Origin: Nephrocerus scutellatus
Taxonomy: Eukaryota > Arthropoda > Insecta > Diptera > Pipunculidae
Assembly (NCBI GenBank): GCA_947095585.1
Contig: OX352761.1
Coordinates: 83,815,919 to 83,879,918 of the forward strand
Direction of reading: 5' to 3'
DNA length: 64,000 nucleotides
A program made the position numbers and the translations under genes. The stretch's first letter is position 1; each line of letters opens with the position of its first letter. The notes under the pieces were generated by a model. It had not been told where the DNA came from. It was given only the letters and a program-made list of their open reading frames with translations, and did not search any database. Of this stretch, positions 10,694 through 21,700 are shown one piece after another.

Positions 10694-12590
10694 AAAAACA
10701 AATAATAAGCCGCTAATCTCGTCACGAGAGGAGAGAGGCTCTATTATTTGAATGGCGTAAAGTGTAAGAACCAGGAATTTACGGTCGGATGTCCTTGGCA
10801 TGATAAATACCGAGTGGCTTACCAGATCGATCCTCAAGTAGGTAGTAGGAATTTCCCCTTTTCTCGCGAATTCTCGCTGGAAGGTATAAGGGAGCTAATT
10901 TGGCGCTAAAGCCTTTTGCAAAGTTGCTTTGCACAAAATTTCGCCTGAAGACCTCCTGTCCCACTTTGAAGTCGATGTCGCGGCTTCGAGTGTCATAGGT
11001 ACGTTTGTTGGTGTTGTACGCTTGTTCCAGATTTGTACTGACTTGGTTTCTAATCGATAACAACCAATCTTCCGAACAGACATTCACATCAGACCCTCCA
11101 AGTAGACCTAAGTTCCTTAGCAACCCATAGTCCGCTGCGTGATGTATCATGTGGAGACCGAAAAGAGCGTAGTATGGCGAAAACCCAATCGAGGAATGGT
11201 GCGAACTCCGCAAGGCGCAACTAATCCCGCTTAGATATTTATCCCAATCCTACTGATCTCGATTTCTTTTTCCTGTTTTATCTGATGGTGCGAATTAATT
11301 AGTCGGAAATATTTTTTTAATTTTCAGAATAAATCCACAACAGACTTTTAGCACCGAACAATAAAGAAAACCAAGCCACTAAAGCAAAACAAAAGGTACA
11401 GTCAACTTTTTCTTAAATTTAATTTGCAGCGAATCTATCACCCGAACCGTACCGCTTGATGACCACCAACTGACTTCCTTTATTATCGCAAAATTGCCAC
11501 GCCACACTCTCTCATTGCCACGATGCGCCATTCATTTTACATTCTTCGAGTTTCTCCCTTTTCGCATTCGGCGAGCCGCATTGAGCAAACGCATGTATGT
11601 CAATATGTACATACGGTTGTCACTCGAGTCTGTACCGGTGGTTTAATCGCGTGATCCTACGGTGTTTGACCACTTCAGCTGAGGGAGAGACGCAAGTCAG
11701 AACATCCGACTTTGCGGTACTCTCGGATGGTGCTCTCTTTGAGGTTAGCAACAACCGAGACTACAGAAATTTCTTCGTGTATGGTGTGTCTGTATTGGGG
11801 TGACGCTAGACGGCTAGAGCATCACCAATACAATTCGTACATACAGCTCTGTGACTGTACCATCTTGAAGTGATTTTAGAGCCCTATATTTCCATCAGCA
11901 ACGGTTTCAGCCGACAATTAAATTACAACGAAAAATTTTCCCAAAATTCCCACTCTCTATAGGGTGAGTGATCACACCTCAGTCAGATAGCTAGGTTGGT
12001 TCGCGCTTGCTAAACCCGACCATTACAAAAAACAAATAATAAGCCGCTAATCTCGTCACGAGAGGAGAGAGGCTCTATTATTTGAATGGCGTAAAGTGTA
12101 AGAACCAGGAATTTACGGTCGGATGTCCTTGGCATGATAAATACCGAGTGGCTTACCAGATCGATCCTCAAGTAGGTAGTAGGAATTTCCCCTTTTCTCG
12201 CGAATTCTCGCTGGAAGGTATAAGGGAGCTAATTTGGCGCTAAAGCCTTTTGCAAAGTTGCTTTGCACAAAATTTCGCCTGAAGACCTCCTGTCCCACTT
12301 TGAAGTCGATGTCGCGGCTTCGAGTGTCATAGGTACGTTTGTTGGTGTTGTACGCTTGTTCCAGATTTGTACTGACTTGGTTTCTAATCGATAACAACCA
12401 ATCTTCCGAACAGACATTCACATCAGACCCTCCAAGTAGACCTAAGTTCCTTAGCAACCCATAGTCCGCTGCGTGATGTATCATGTGGAGACCGAAAAGA
12501 GCGTAGTATGGCGAAAACCCAATCGAGGAATGGTGCGAACTCCGCAAGGCGCAACTAATCCCGCTTAGATATTTATCCCAATCCTACTGA
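9923..12590. repeat. Perfect 1334-bp tandem duplication across the LTR/internal boundary
   Basis: The unit 9923-11256 is repeated as 11257-12590. Each unit holds the last 771 bp of the LTR (up to GACCATTACA) plus 563 bp of internal sequence, including the last 144 codons of integrase. I see no difference between the two copies, and both have A at 10066/11400 where the other LTR has G, so the copy came from the left LTR. The junction shares TC with both parents. The outer copy (10694-11256) is an orphan integrase tail. Confidence 0.95.
10779..11213 (-). pseudogene. Orphan duplicate of the integrase C-terminus
   Basis: A 144-codon frame identical to 12113-12547 (MRSSHHSSIGFSPYYALFG ... YHAKDIRP), cut off from the integrase core by the duplicated LTR fragment at 11257-12027. 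It is part of the 1334-bp tandem duplication and has no start context of its own, so no independent product is likely. Confidence 0.9.
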
Positions 12591-13177
12591 TCCCCTTTTA
12601 CGAATGCTCGGATCGCCGCGATTATGGAACGATTTACTCGCTCGGAAGCGTTAGACTGGGGTGAATACAGGGCCGTATAGATATGTTTTACCCCATACTT
12701 TGAAATCAGTGAGTTAAAATCTTTTGATTTAAATTGCACTCCGTTGTCGGACACTATCATCTCGGGGACACCAAAAGTGTGAAATATATATTCCTCCAAA
12801 TATTTGCAGATCTCCGAGGCGCAAAATTTCTTTAATGGTTTCAAGAAGTTGTACTTCGACAGGTGATCCAAGACGATTAAAATTCCGACAGACCCGGACC
12901 TTGATCGTGGGTAAGGACCCAACAAATCTACGTATAGCCGTTGAAATGGCCGGGCTGATTGTACCCGCTGACCCATACGAGGACGTAAGATTTTGTTGGA
13001 GGGTTTGGTGCATTTGCATACCTCGCATTTAGAAATATAGTCTCTGATTTCTCTTGTCATATGAGGCCAGAAAAAATAACGCTGTATCCTCTCGACGGTT
13101 TTCCCTACCCCACCATGAGCACTAGTCAGGCGCCCGTGAGCTCGTTGTATGACGTCGTTGGTCAAGCTTTCCGGCAC
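12113..13177 (-). pseudogene. pol: Integrase of the giant-LTR element
   Basis: Residues count from the Met at 13177. A zinc domain includes H14, H21, C51 and C54. The catalytic core has D84 (YVDLLGP), D144 (VSDNGVQF) and E179 (NASERVNR), the DD35E spacing of retroviral-type integrases. A TAG at 12584-12586 interrupts the frame after FVKGDQ; the same frame then continues through DWDKYLSGISC to the C-terminal region at 12547-12113. Upstream, a TAA at 13178-13180 and a frameshift near 13360 separate it from RNase H. It would insert element DNA into the chromosome. As it stands the polyprotein cannot be made whole without readthrough. Confidence 0.85.
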
Positions 13178-13302
13178 TTAAAGCTTCCACGAGTTGTTTT
13201 CCTGGTCTTCGTCACCAGAAGCAAATTCCCTACGTTTGTAAAGGTAATTCCCTACAACCTTTAAGTCTGGTAGTTTGTTCTGGTTAGCAAGCACGTTGGA
13301 CT

Positions 13303-15537
13303 TCAGCTTTTCATAATCGGTATTATGAAATTCGCCGGAATCCAAATCAATTTCGGGACCCCGTCGACCAGTTCACACAGCTCGTCGGAGTGCAATCTAG
13401 ACAGGGTATCTGGAACCACGTTCTCAGAACCTCTACGGTGCTTAATGGAGAACTGAAATCCTTGAAGTTTCAGGGCCCACCTCGCCAGTCTGCCGCTTAA
13501 GTCGGTCTGCCGCATCAGCCATTGTAAGCTAGCGTGATCGGTGACCACCGTGAATTCCTGACCCTCGATGTAGGCACGAAATTTCTTAATGCTCAAAACA
13601 ACGGCTAGGCATTCTTGCTCCGTGACACTGTAGTTCCTTTGAGCTTTGTTGAACTTCTGGGACATAAAAGCCACGGGGACTTCGTCTCCGTTGTCCGTCA
13701 CTTGGGCAAGAACGCTGCCTATACCGTCCTGGCATGCGTCACATAGTAACAAAAACGGTCTACTGAAATCGGGGTTAGACAGTACTGGAGCTGTAGTCAA
13801 GCGTTGTTTAAGCTCGTTAAAAGCTACCTCGGCTTCGGCCGACCAGACGAAGTATTTCGACTTTTTAAGGAGATCCGTTAGAGGGTGAGTTATGACGGAG
13901 AAGTTGGCTATGAAGCGCCGATACCAACCTGCCATTCCGAGAAATCTTCTCAATTGTCGAACCGACACGGGAGTTGGGAACTCCGTTATGGCAACGAGCT
14001 TGTCCGGGTCAGCCTTCAGCACTCCATACCCAACCACGTATCCCAGATACTTTACTTCCTTCAAGCAAAACTTGCTTTTTCCTACGTTAATCGTCAGCCC
14101 AGCCTTTCGCAAATGTAGGGCGACTTCCTCTAAAATCAGCAGATGCTTATCGAAAGTATCGGTAATTACCAGTAGATCATCTAAGTATACAAATACAAAA
14201 TTTCGAAGTTGGGGTGGAATAACTTGATCCATTAGTCTACAAAGGGTCTGTGGAGCGTTACACAACCCGAAAGGCATCACTTTGTATTGGTATAAAGGTC
14301 TATTTGGGACAGTAAAAGCGGTTTTGTCCCGAGAATTTATCTCCAATGGAATCTGATGAAACGCCTTCTTCAGATCCAAACTCGAGATGACCTCTGCAGG
14401 TGGCAATCGACCTAGGATCCCGTTAATATGGGGCAAGGGATACGCATCTTTGACTGTCACGGCGTTAACCTTTCTCGAGTCTAGACAAAGTCTGACTTTC
14501 CCTGGTTGACGCACCAACACCACCGGCGAACTCCAGGAACTTTTGGATTCTTCAATGATTCCCTGAGCCAACATCTCATCCAGTTCAGCGAAGATCAGTT
14601 TCTCAATCGCCGGAGATACTGGATAATGTCGCTGTTTTATTGGCTTTGCTTCCTGAACATCGATGACGTGCTCAACCAGGGTCGTCTTTCCCAGTCCATC
14701 ACGATCGAAAGAAGGGAACGGAGATTTAACCGCTTCCAGTCTACGTAGTTGTTCGCTTGTCAACTCGAGAGATGTGTTGGCATCACCCTTATCCAATCCA
14801 AACTCCAAACTATGGTGTACTTCTCCGATGATCCCCGGCGCTAGATTGAACATCTTCCAGAAGTCGACCCCGAGGTACAAATCTTGGGAGAGATTGGGGA
14901 TGAGGTACAGTTCGATTTCTCGAGTCTGCCCTCGAAATTCAATCTTGACGTCGATTTTTCCCTTTATCGGATGACGACTTCCATTTGCTGTTCTCACGCT
15001 ACTGGTAAACCTCGTTAAATCGGTGCCATCACTTAGAATCTCTTCAGCCACTTTCGATCCGATACAGCTAATTGTTGCTCCGCTATCGAGTAGTCCCAAC
15101 AATGAACGACCAAGAAACTTTACTTCGGCGTACGAGCGTACATCCTCACTTCGGTTGATGATCGCATTAACCAATATTCGACGGCTCTTCCGCACTGCTT
15201 TCCAGAATCTACGCATCCTAAGTGTCGAACGTTTACATCTTCTTTGCTCTGTGGTTGGGTCTGAGTCAAAAATACGCGCTCGAGCTTTTTGGTATTCGTC
15301 GAATCGCGCATGGTATGGCTTAATGGGGAACATTAATGGCTTTCTACTATAAGGTGGGGGTGTCAATCTGTGTACGTTAGAGGCAAGCAAGGTCTTAGGA
15401 AATTTGGATTCACCTTGAGAAACACGAAATTCCATGTCCGTGAGTGAATCGTCCTTCGCGGTTGAAATTACTTGGGGTGTGGGTTGCGCTGTCGAGGCTG
15501 AGCCACACCCGCTCGGGAGTTTCCCGAAGCCCTGCAC
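13303..15537 (-). CDS. pol: Pol: protease, reverse transcriptase, RNase H (744 aa)
   Basis: One long open frame. A retropepsin site with DSG in place of DTG lies at residues 151-153 (GLLDSGATISCIG). RT follows: LCLDSRKVN near 350, SSLDLKKAFHQIPL near 385, MPFGLCNAPQ at 421-430 and the catalytic YLDD at 451-454. The connection motif RRFLGMAGWYRRFI is near 530-543, and RNase H starts at D600 (LLLCDACQDGIGSVL), with TDHASLQWLM and a final ENVVPDTLSRL. The frame ends early near 13363 because a frameshift converts the tail; a shifted frame continues EIDLDSGEFHNTDYEKL. The preceding nucleocapsid frame overlaps it with a -1 offset, as in programmed gag-pol frameshifting. It copies element RNA into DNA. 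Confidence 0.92.
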   Translation of the reverse strand: MQGFGKLPSGCGSASTAQPTPQVISTAKDDSLTDMEFRVSQGESKFPKTLLASNVHRLTPPPYSRKPLMFPIKPYHARFDEYQKARARIFDSDPTTEQRRCKRSTLRMRRFWKAVRKSRRILVNAIINRSEDVRSYAEVKFLGRSLLGLLDSGATISCIGSKVAEEILSDGTDLTRFTSSVRTANGSRHPIKGKIDVKIEFRGQTREIELYLIPNLSQDLYLGVDFWKMFNLAPGIIGEVHHSLEFGLDKGDANTSLELTSEQLRRLEAVKSPFPSFDRDGLGKTTLVEHVIDVQEAKPIKQRHYPVSPAIEKLIFAELDEMLAQGIIEESKSSWSSPVVLVRQPGKVRLCLDSRKVNAVTVKDAYPLPHINGILGRLPPAEVISSLDLKKAFHQIPLEINSRDKTAFTVPNRPLYQYKVMPFGLCNAPQTLCRLMDQVIPPQLRNFVFVYLDDLLVITDTFDKHLLILEEVALHLRKAGLTINVGKSKFCLKEVKYLGYVVGYGVLKADPDKLVAITEFPTPVSVRQLRRFLGMAGWYRRFIANFSVITHPLTDLLKKSKYFVWSAEAEVAFNELKQRLTTAPVLSNPDFSRPFLLLCDACQDGIGSVLAQVTDNGDEVPVAFMSQKFNKAQRNYSVTEQECLAVVLSIKKFRAYIEGQEFTVVTDHASLQWLMRQTDLSGRLARWALKLQGFQFSIKHRRGSENVVPDTLSRLHSDELCELVDGVPKLIWIPANFIIPIMKS

Positions 15538-15914
15538 TTCACACAGTTTGGTTTATACACATTTTCCGCTCCACACCCGTAGCAGAAAATTCGCCGATCT
15601 TTCAGGCAGTCAACATATCGGTGACCAACCTCTCCACAATTCCAGCAATTAAGCGCATTATTACCAGGCAAAGCGCTACTTTCGCCTTTAGCAATGGGGG
15701 GTGTGCAGACTTCATCAAGGGACCTACAGTTTATATCCACTTCGGCGACATTACGCCGGGGCATCGGGTTTCTGAATCCAGTAAACGTCCGCGAGGAATC
15801 GTTCCCGCTTACGGCAGATATCTCGGAGTTGTGCCACAGAGTTAATTGACAGATACAGTATTTCGTGCCGGATATCCGATCGAAGATTTCGGGTGATGAT
15901 CTCAACAAGCTCAT
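15468..15914 (-). CDS. gag: Gag nucleocapsid part with zinc knuckles (shifted frame)
   Basis: The frame contains a canonical CCHC knuckle CWNCGEVGHRYVDC and a second, altered Cys cluster CYGCGAENVYKPNCVKC. It overlaps the end of the main gag frame (15751-17079) by 164 bp and the pol frame by 70 bp. The main gag frame would have to shift near 15760-15800, where both frames show related residues (QKPDAPA against RNPMPRRNVAEVD), to reach it. I infer an indel in this copy for that shift, and possible programmed -1 frameshifting for the step into pol. The knuckles bind element RNA for packaging. Confidence 0.75.
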   Translation of the reverse strand: MSLLRSSPEIFDRISGTKYCICQLTLWHNSEISAVSGNDSSRTFTGFRNPMPRRNVAEVDINCRSLDEVCTPPIAKGESSALPGNNALNCWNCGEVGHRYVDCLKDRRIFCYGCGAENVYKPNCVKCRASGNSRAGVAQPRQRNPHPK

Positions 15915-17079
15915 CCTCCTTGATTGGGAAATTTAGCCGATTGGTCAATACGGAAATCGAGTCAAGATACTCGTCGAACGTTTCCCGCTCCTTCTGTTTC
16001 CTCGACCGAATGCTTTCTAATAGATCATAATCCGTACGATTATCCTTGTACTGTAACCGTAAGGCCTCGCAAAGATCGAACCAATTGCACTGTCGCACAG
16101 TCCGATGATACCGCCAAAACCATTCTCGGGCTTTCCCATGAAGAAGCATGTGGAAATTACGGCAAATCACTGAGAAGTCTCCATACAGGGTTTGATTGGT
16201 TAAGACTTGAACTCGATATAAGAATTCGTCAACGGTAAGTCCGTCCATAGTACCATCAAAGTGAATTTGCCACTTTTGTATTAGATTAGTGATGCGATCA
16301 GATTTTCCCAAATCTAGCGGTGGACCAGGAATGTAGCCATGGCTCGGTGCAAAGGAAACATTACGCAAACCATGTTGAGATTCTGAATTACTAAACCCAT
16401 TAGAAGCTGCGGAAGAAAAGAGTCGAGTAAAATCCTCTGACTGATTTTGAGAGTTCCTCGGTTGACTGAGGTGATCGAACTGTGGATAGAGATTCAGACG
16501 TTCTAGGCACCGCTGTATGTTGGAGGTGACCAAGTCCGACAGTTTGTTGGTTAGACAATCAATAGTTTCCGACTTATGTTGTTCTAAGGCGGCGCTTATC
16601 AAGGTCTTGACGTCCTCTGTGCTGACAGTCTTTTCCGTAGCCGGAATAGGGAGTATTCCCGACATCGGACGATTGTCCTCCGAGCAATTATCGTTATCCA
16701 GGAGGTTTCTGTATGGATAACGTTTAGGAACGCCATTGCCCTTTCTTCCTACACTAGTACTGCGCGTAGACATGGTTTTAGGAATAGCTCCCTTGGAAGC
16801 AGGAGTCCGTTTGCTATGCTGTCTCCGCCCCGTCGTAGCACTTGGATTGTTCCCTACCTCGACTTCTATGGACTTGAGACTTTCGGCTGGGCAATCCTCT
16901 TTACATGTAGGGCACTTGTCCGAAGTCTTCAGGAATTCGGTGATACACGTGTGGTGAAATACGTGGTCACACAAGGTACGAAGACTATCGACTTCCGGGA
17001 CCAACTCCGCCTTACAAACGTGACAAACGACGCTAGGATTGAGACGACTCAGATCCTCGTTGCTACGTATGGTAAACAT
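15751..17079 (-). CDS. gag: Gag with N-terminal RING-H2 finger (442 aa)
   Basis: The start at 17079 is followed by a full C3H2C3 RING-H2 pattern: C19, C22, C37, H39, H42, C45, C56 and C59, with CPTC closing it. A basic, Ser/Thr-rich linker (about 60-140) and an Asn/Ser-rich stretch follow. From about 265 comes a Retrotrans_gag-type capsid region (WQIHFDGTMDGLTVDEFLYRV, cut here to its start; then AREWFWRY and RKQKERETFDEYL). The Gag would build the particle. A RING-H2 finger usually recruits ubiquitin-conjugating enzymes, so an E3-ligase-like role is an inference only. The frame ends at 15751 without zinc knuckles, which sit in another frame just downstream. Confidence 0.85.
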   Translation of the reverse strand: MFTIRSNEDLSRLNPSVVCHVCKAELVPEVDSLRTLCDHVFHHTCITEFLKTSDKCPTCKEDCPAESLKSIEVEVGNNPSATTGRRQHSKRTPASKGAIPKTMSTRSTSVGRKGNGVPKRYPYRNLLDNDNCSEDNRPMSGILPIPATEKTVSTEDVKTLISAALEQHKSETIDCLTNKLSDLVTSNIQRCLERLNLYPQFDHLSQPRNSQNQSEDFTRLFSSAASNGFSNSESQHGLRNVSFAPSHGYIPGPPLDLGKSDRITNLIQKWQIHFDGTMDGLTVDEFLYRVQVLTNQTLYGDFSVICRNFHMLLHGKAREWFWRYHRTVRQCNWFDLCEALRLQYKDNRTDYDLLESIRSRKQKERETFDEYLDSISVLTNRLNFPIKEDELVEIITRNLRSDIRHEILYLSINSVAQLRDICRKRERFLADVYWIQKPDAPA

Positions 17080-18757
17080 ACTTCTTGACGAGCGAGCAGT
17101 TTTTACGACCCCCTAATTGGACCGGACAAAATGATTTACACAACCCGCGACGCTTGATGTCTCAAAAAAAAATGATTTCTGTATTCCTTGTGGTAAGTGT
17201 TTCCAAACTGATTTGTTCGTCGAACGTTGGAGAAAAACAAAAAGGAAAATCTATATATAATAATAGAAAATACTAAAATTTCAAACCTAATTTCAAGGCA
17301 AAAAAGTTTTTATAATTTTAAGGGTAAGCCCAATCAGTTTGCCTGGCGAGCTTGACCTAAAATCTTTCCGAATTACAACTTTAATCCTTAACTATATGTA
17401 ACTATCTATACTAATGGTGATTCCTAACTAATTCTCTTTAAGATCCTTGGGGCAATATTCCCAGCACAAGATTTACAGCGCAAGATAAATTTAACGGCAC
17501 AATGCCCTTCAAAGTTCCTCCTAATAAATGAACTCACAAAGTTCACAAAAAAAATGTACTTTTTCCTTTAAAATTTTTCTTTTTCAAAAAAACCCAAAAA
17601 TCTCCAAACTCAATTAATCCTCCTCCAGCGCAATCATCCAAGACGACGGCTTCGGTACTGTACCACATCAAGACAATAAAAATTTAACGCCATGAAATCT
17701 AAAACAACAAAAGATTTGGATACACGTAGGACTTAGGACTGACTGATCATCCTCATGTCAGGTCGTCTGCCCTACCCAGTCTCCTAATACCCAGTCGTAG
17801 TATCCATGAGATAAGAAAATGATGAAATTTGTCTTATTTACAAGGTGTCGTGATCAGGATTGCTGGTCGCTAGTCCGTGGTGAAATAATCGCGGTCCGTG
17901 CGACTCAGCGAAAGCAATTTGAACTTGTTTTTTTTTCTCTAAAGCAACATATGGTGAACCATCGAAGAATAGGGTACACCCTGTAATTACTATTTACTGA
18001 TGCAGGAACAAAATGTTGGAGGATCGCCATGCCTTAAAATGAACCGAAAGTCTCTTGGTCAGTACATCCATACTAGAGGTTGTCCGCAATTCCATAAGAG
18101 ATCAGTTCACTCCAATGACCTAGCGAAACTCCTACATATATTGTAGTTTGGTGCGGTAACTACCTAGGCAGACTTGCTAAACCGGCACTAGAGTCAGGTA
18201 TTCAATAGCATAATGCTTCCAAATGGCCTGCAATTCTCGAGCACTGCTCAGGTACTGCACCTAAACTGCGAAATTAGTCCTTCATCCAAAGGATAACAAA
18301 CGATAAGTAAGAGTTACATTCGAAATTATTAAAATCGAGCGAAACAGAAATTTAAGGTATACGTCAGATGAAATTATTTGGGTCTGCAACGAACACCAGA
18401 TGAACATGGATTTCCTGGTCAATACAACCGCAACCGAGCTGGTTGTCTGCAATTCCAAAAAAAATTCCTTTCACCTCGCTAAACGCAGCAGTTCACCAAA
18501 CGATAGAAAAGGGATTTGGTGTGAATAGTCAATAGTCTTGGTCTTATTTTTTTTTCCAAGCGGTGATCAGGTGAGGTTAGGTATCTGCCCAAAGGTTGGC
18601 TTTCGAATTACCCGTATATCCGAAACACTCTACTCCGTTGACGCACACCGGAACAAAATAACCCATGCAGGTTGATAAATTAATCTATCGGAAAACAAAA
18701 TGAAGAAAAATTTGTGAGAGACCCAAGCAAATCTTGAATTAGCCAAGACTTCCTCGG
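17080..18757 (-). other. Untranslated leader of the giant-LTR element
   Basis: About 1.7 kb lie between the primer site and the gag start. I find no long open frame or repeat. Its length and position fit a leader carrying the packaging signal, but no such signal can be identified by eye. Confidence 0.55.
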
Positions 18758-18775
18758 GCCCCACGTTGGGCGCCA
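18758..18775 (-). promoter_or_regulatory. Primer binding site, tRNA-Lys type
   Basis: On the minus strand the 18 bases are TGGCGCCCAACGTGGGGC, the sequence used by retroviruses primed with tRNA-Lys1,2. It lies 9 bases inside the right-hand (5') LTR. This fixes the direction of the element. Confidence 0.92.
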
Positions 18776-18784
18776 AAATTTATA

Positions 18785-21700
18785 TGTAATGGTCTTCTTT
18801 GGGGGGGTCAGCATGGCCCAATTAAAGGTCCAGCCATGCCTGCCCTGGGAGGCTCCAACCTTCCGGTTCGCATGCGCTCGTACGGCCTTGCTCGTCGGCA
18901 TTGGGGGGGGGATCTTGGTCGGTTAGGACCTCCTTTCCATTGACTGTAAATTTAATTCGCATGCTTTATAGATAAAAAGAAAGGGGGTGACGAGAGGAGG
19001 TAAGAAGGTGACATACACAAACAAGCTCAAAAAAATTTCACCTCCCAAAAAAAAAGGGGAAGGTGTGTTGATTTGGAACCCTGAAACGGCTCCTAGACAG
19101 CGAAGCTGATACTCATCTTGATGTGGGTAGACGGAACGGTGTACCATGGTCTACTCAGCAGACCCCGTTCCTTTTCTTTACCCACCCTTCCGATGGACCC
19201 CGATGTAATTGAGCCCCCTAATTGGAGTTAATCCCCTGTCGTCGCCGCTGGATTTACTTCCGCTGGAATAGGATAAATGAGGGAAAAATCACTAGTTTTT
19301 CATTTTCTTGTATACAATTTATTTCGGTTACTTTATTATATAGACTATATTTAGGGGCATCTTATTCTACTAGGTACATCTGCATATATATACAAGTACA
19401 TTAATTTACATATTAAAGTTATTTCCCTTCCACGGGGCATCAATTCACTTAATACCTTAAATAGGTATACAAAACAATTTTATTATCAATTTTCATAGCA
19501 AACAACAAAAGCCTTAGCCCGAAAGAAGAACTATAACCACCGACGGGGACTACCGAGGATTCCTTTCGGGAGAACAAAAAAACAAAGGATTTAACGCGTT
19601 TGCAAAAAAAAACCCAAATGTTTACGCTATTGGCCGTATTCGAGGACCAGTGGAGCTTATGGTGTTAAGTCTTTTGCCTTAAGGGAACTTAACTTTTATA
19701 TGCAATTTTATATCGTATCATAGTTATTATTAGGGTACTTACTTGGAGTCCGCAACTTGAAGGCGTGCTAGCATTCCTTCCTGTGGGCAACTTAAAGAAA
19801 GTATTAAAGTTAAGAGTGGTAGCTTAAACCAGCCACCCGTTCTACCGATTGAAAACCAAAATCGTGTTCAGTGGTTTCACTGCTTTCAAATTAGACATTT
19901 TTCTAACCATCTATCTCTTATCTGTTTACTCTACGTGGTTCTTATAGCGTCTTCTTATTGGCGGACTTCAGTTAGGAAACTGATTTACTAACCCTAAATA
20001 GTACCGGAATATATAAAAGAAATCTTTCAACAGAATATTGAAAATTTCTTCCATAAGTTTAATAGTAAGGAATTAAATTTTTATTTATATTTTATGCAGA
20101 ACTTCCATAGGAACTTACTTTATATATTATTTCATTGGCACAAATGGTCAGGCCAAAAATAACAACAAAAAAACGAATCGTGAACCTTTCCTTAACAATT
20201 TAGTTAAACTAAGTTAATTAGCAAAATTTAAGAAAAGGAATCTTAGTCCTTTTATGAACAATTACTTAACCAAATTATTTAATTATTGTTATTAATTAAA
20301 CAAATTAATTAATTAGTATTATTATTTAAAAAAATTTAAATCTTAAACTTGTGATGGACAAGTCATAATTTAAACTAAGTGAATTAGTAAGAATCTAGGA
20401 AGAAAGAACCTTAGTCCTTTAATGGACAATTAATTAAACAAGGTTATTAATTTAGAGATATTAATTAAACAAATTAATTTCTTGGCGATAATTATTTAAA
20501 AAAGGAAATCTTAAAACTGTAATAGGCAGGTAATAAGGTAATAATTTAAACTAAGTGAATTAGTAAAAATTTTTAAGAAGGAAAAAAAAATCTTAGTCCT
20601 TTAATGGACAATTAATTAAACAAGGTAATTAATTTAGGGATATTAATTAAACAAATTAATTTCTTGGCGATAATTATTTAAAAAAAAGGGAAATCTTAAA
20701 ACTGTAATAGGCAGGTAATAAGGCCCAGTTAATTAGAGTTATTTATAAAAAAACAAGGAAATCTTAAACCTTTTATTTGGTAACTCATAATTCGAGTTAA
20801 TTACTAAGAAAAGGAAAAAAAAAACACCGGAAAATCTTGAACCGTTCTTCTTCTTCTTCTCGAAAATATTAAATATTAATAATCAAATAAAAAAACTATC
20901 GAATTCGCATGGTTTGCTTCCAAAAACAAAATGCCGGAAGACGATACAGATCCCACCTTGTAATACTATTCTGTTGCTCGGTCGCATGTTGTCCTTTTCT
21001 GCCTAATGATTACGAGATTGAAAGCAACCATTGGAGTCTGTTGCCGAAACTTTGCTTTATCCCACGCTGAGAAGAATTTTGGTTTGATGGCTCCCGGTGG
21101 GATGCTTTAAGGAGTCGATAACCGGACAGAAGAGGTAGATAAGGATGTCGTTCTTTATTCCTCAAAGCTTTCCGCATATTTCAACTACGCCGCTCGACGA
21201 ACTGTTGAGGCAGCCGAATGCGTGACAACTTTCTGGTCTGGGCTTAACTCAGCGCAACCAACATATCATGCCGCATGTCATCCGGAAATGAATTGGGCGG
21301 AGACCCCCTTATTGCGGCACAATACTGCTCACCACCGAACTGTTGTCACCAGACGCCAACTAGCCTCTTCACTCTTCCCTCCCAGATGGGCCAATTTTCT
21401 AAATTCGTCACTCAAAATTTCCTTCTTAATTAAAAGATGGAATTCACTTAGGAAGGAAACAGAGAACACTTTAGGCACCACTGTAACTGTATGGCAAGGT
21501 TTAAGTTGAAATTATCATTTCCCAACAGAAAGCCCCAAAGCACATGGATTATCCCAGAATACAGTCTTCTAGCACACGATTCCGACTTTACAAGGACTCA
21601 CTTAATCCTCACAACACAAAAAAAAAACCCACAATTTTATTAATTCTTTTTTTTTTTTGACTTGGAAAACCCGTCTACGAGTCGAAAAAAACTTTGTACT

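Noticed and set aside
13646..15352. Many plus-strand frames opposite to pol of the giant element
   Set aside because: Antisense shadows of a well-supported pol gene.
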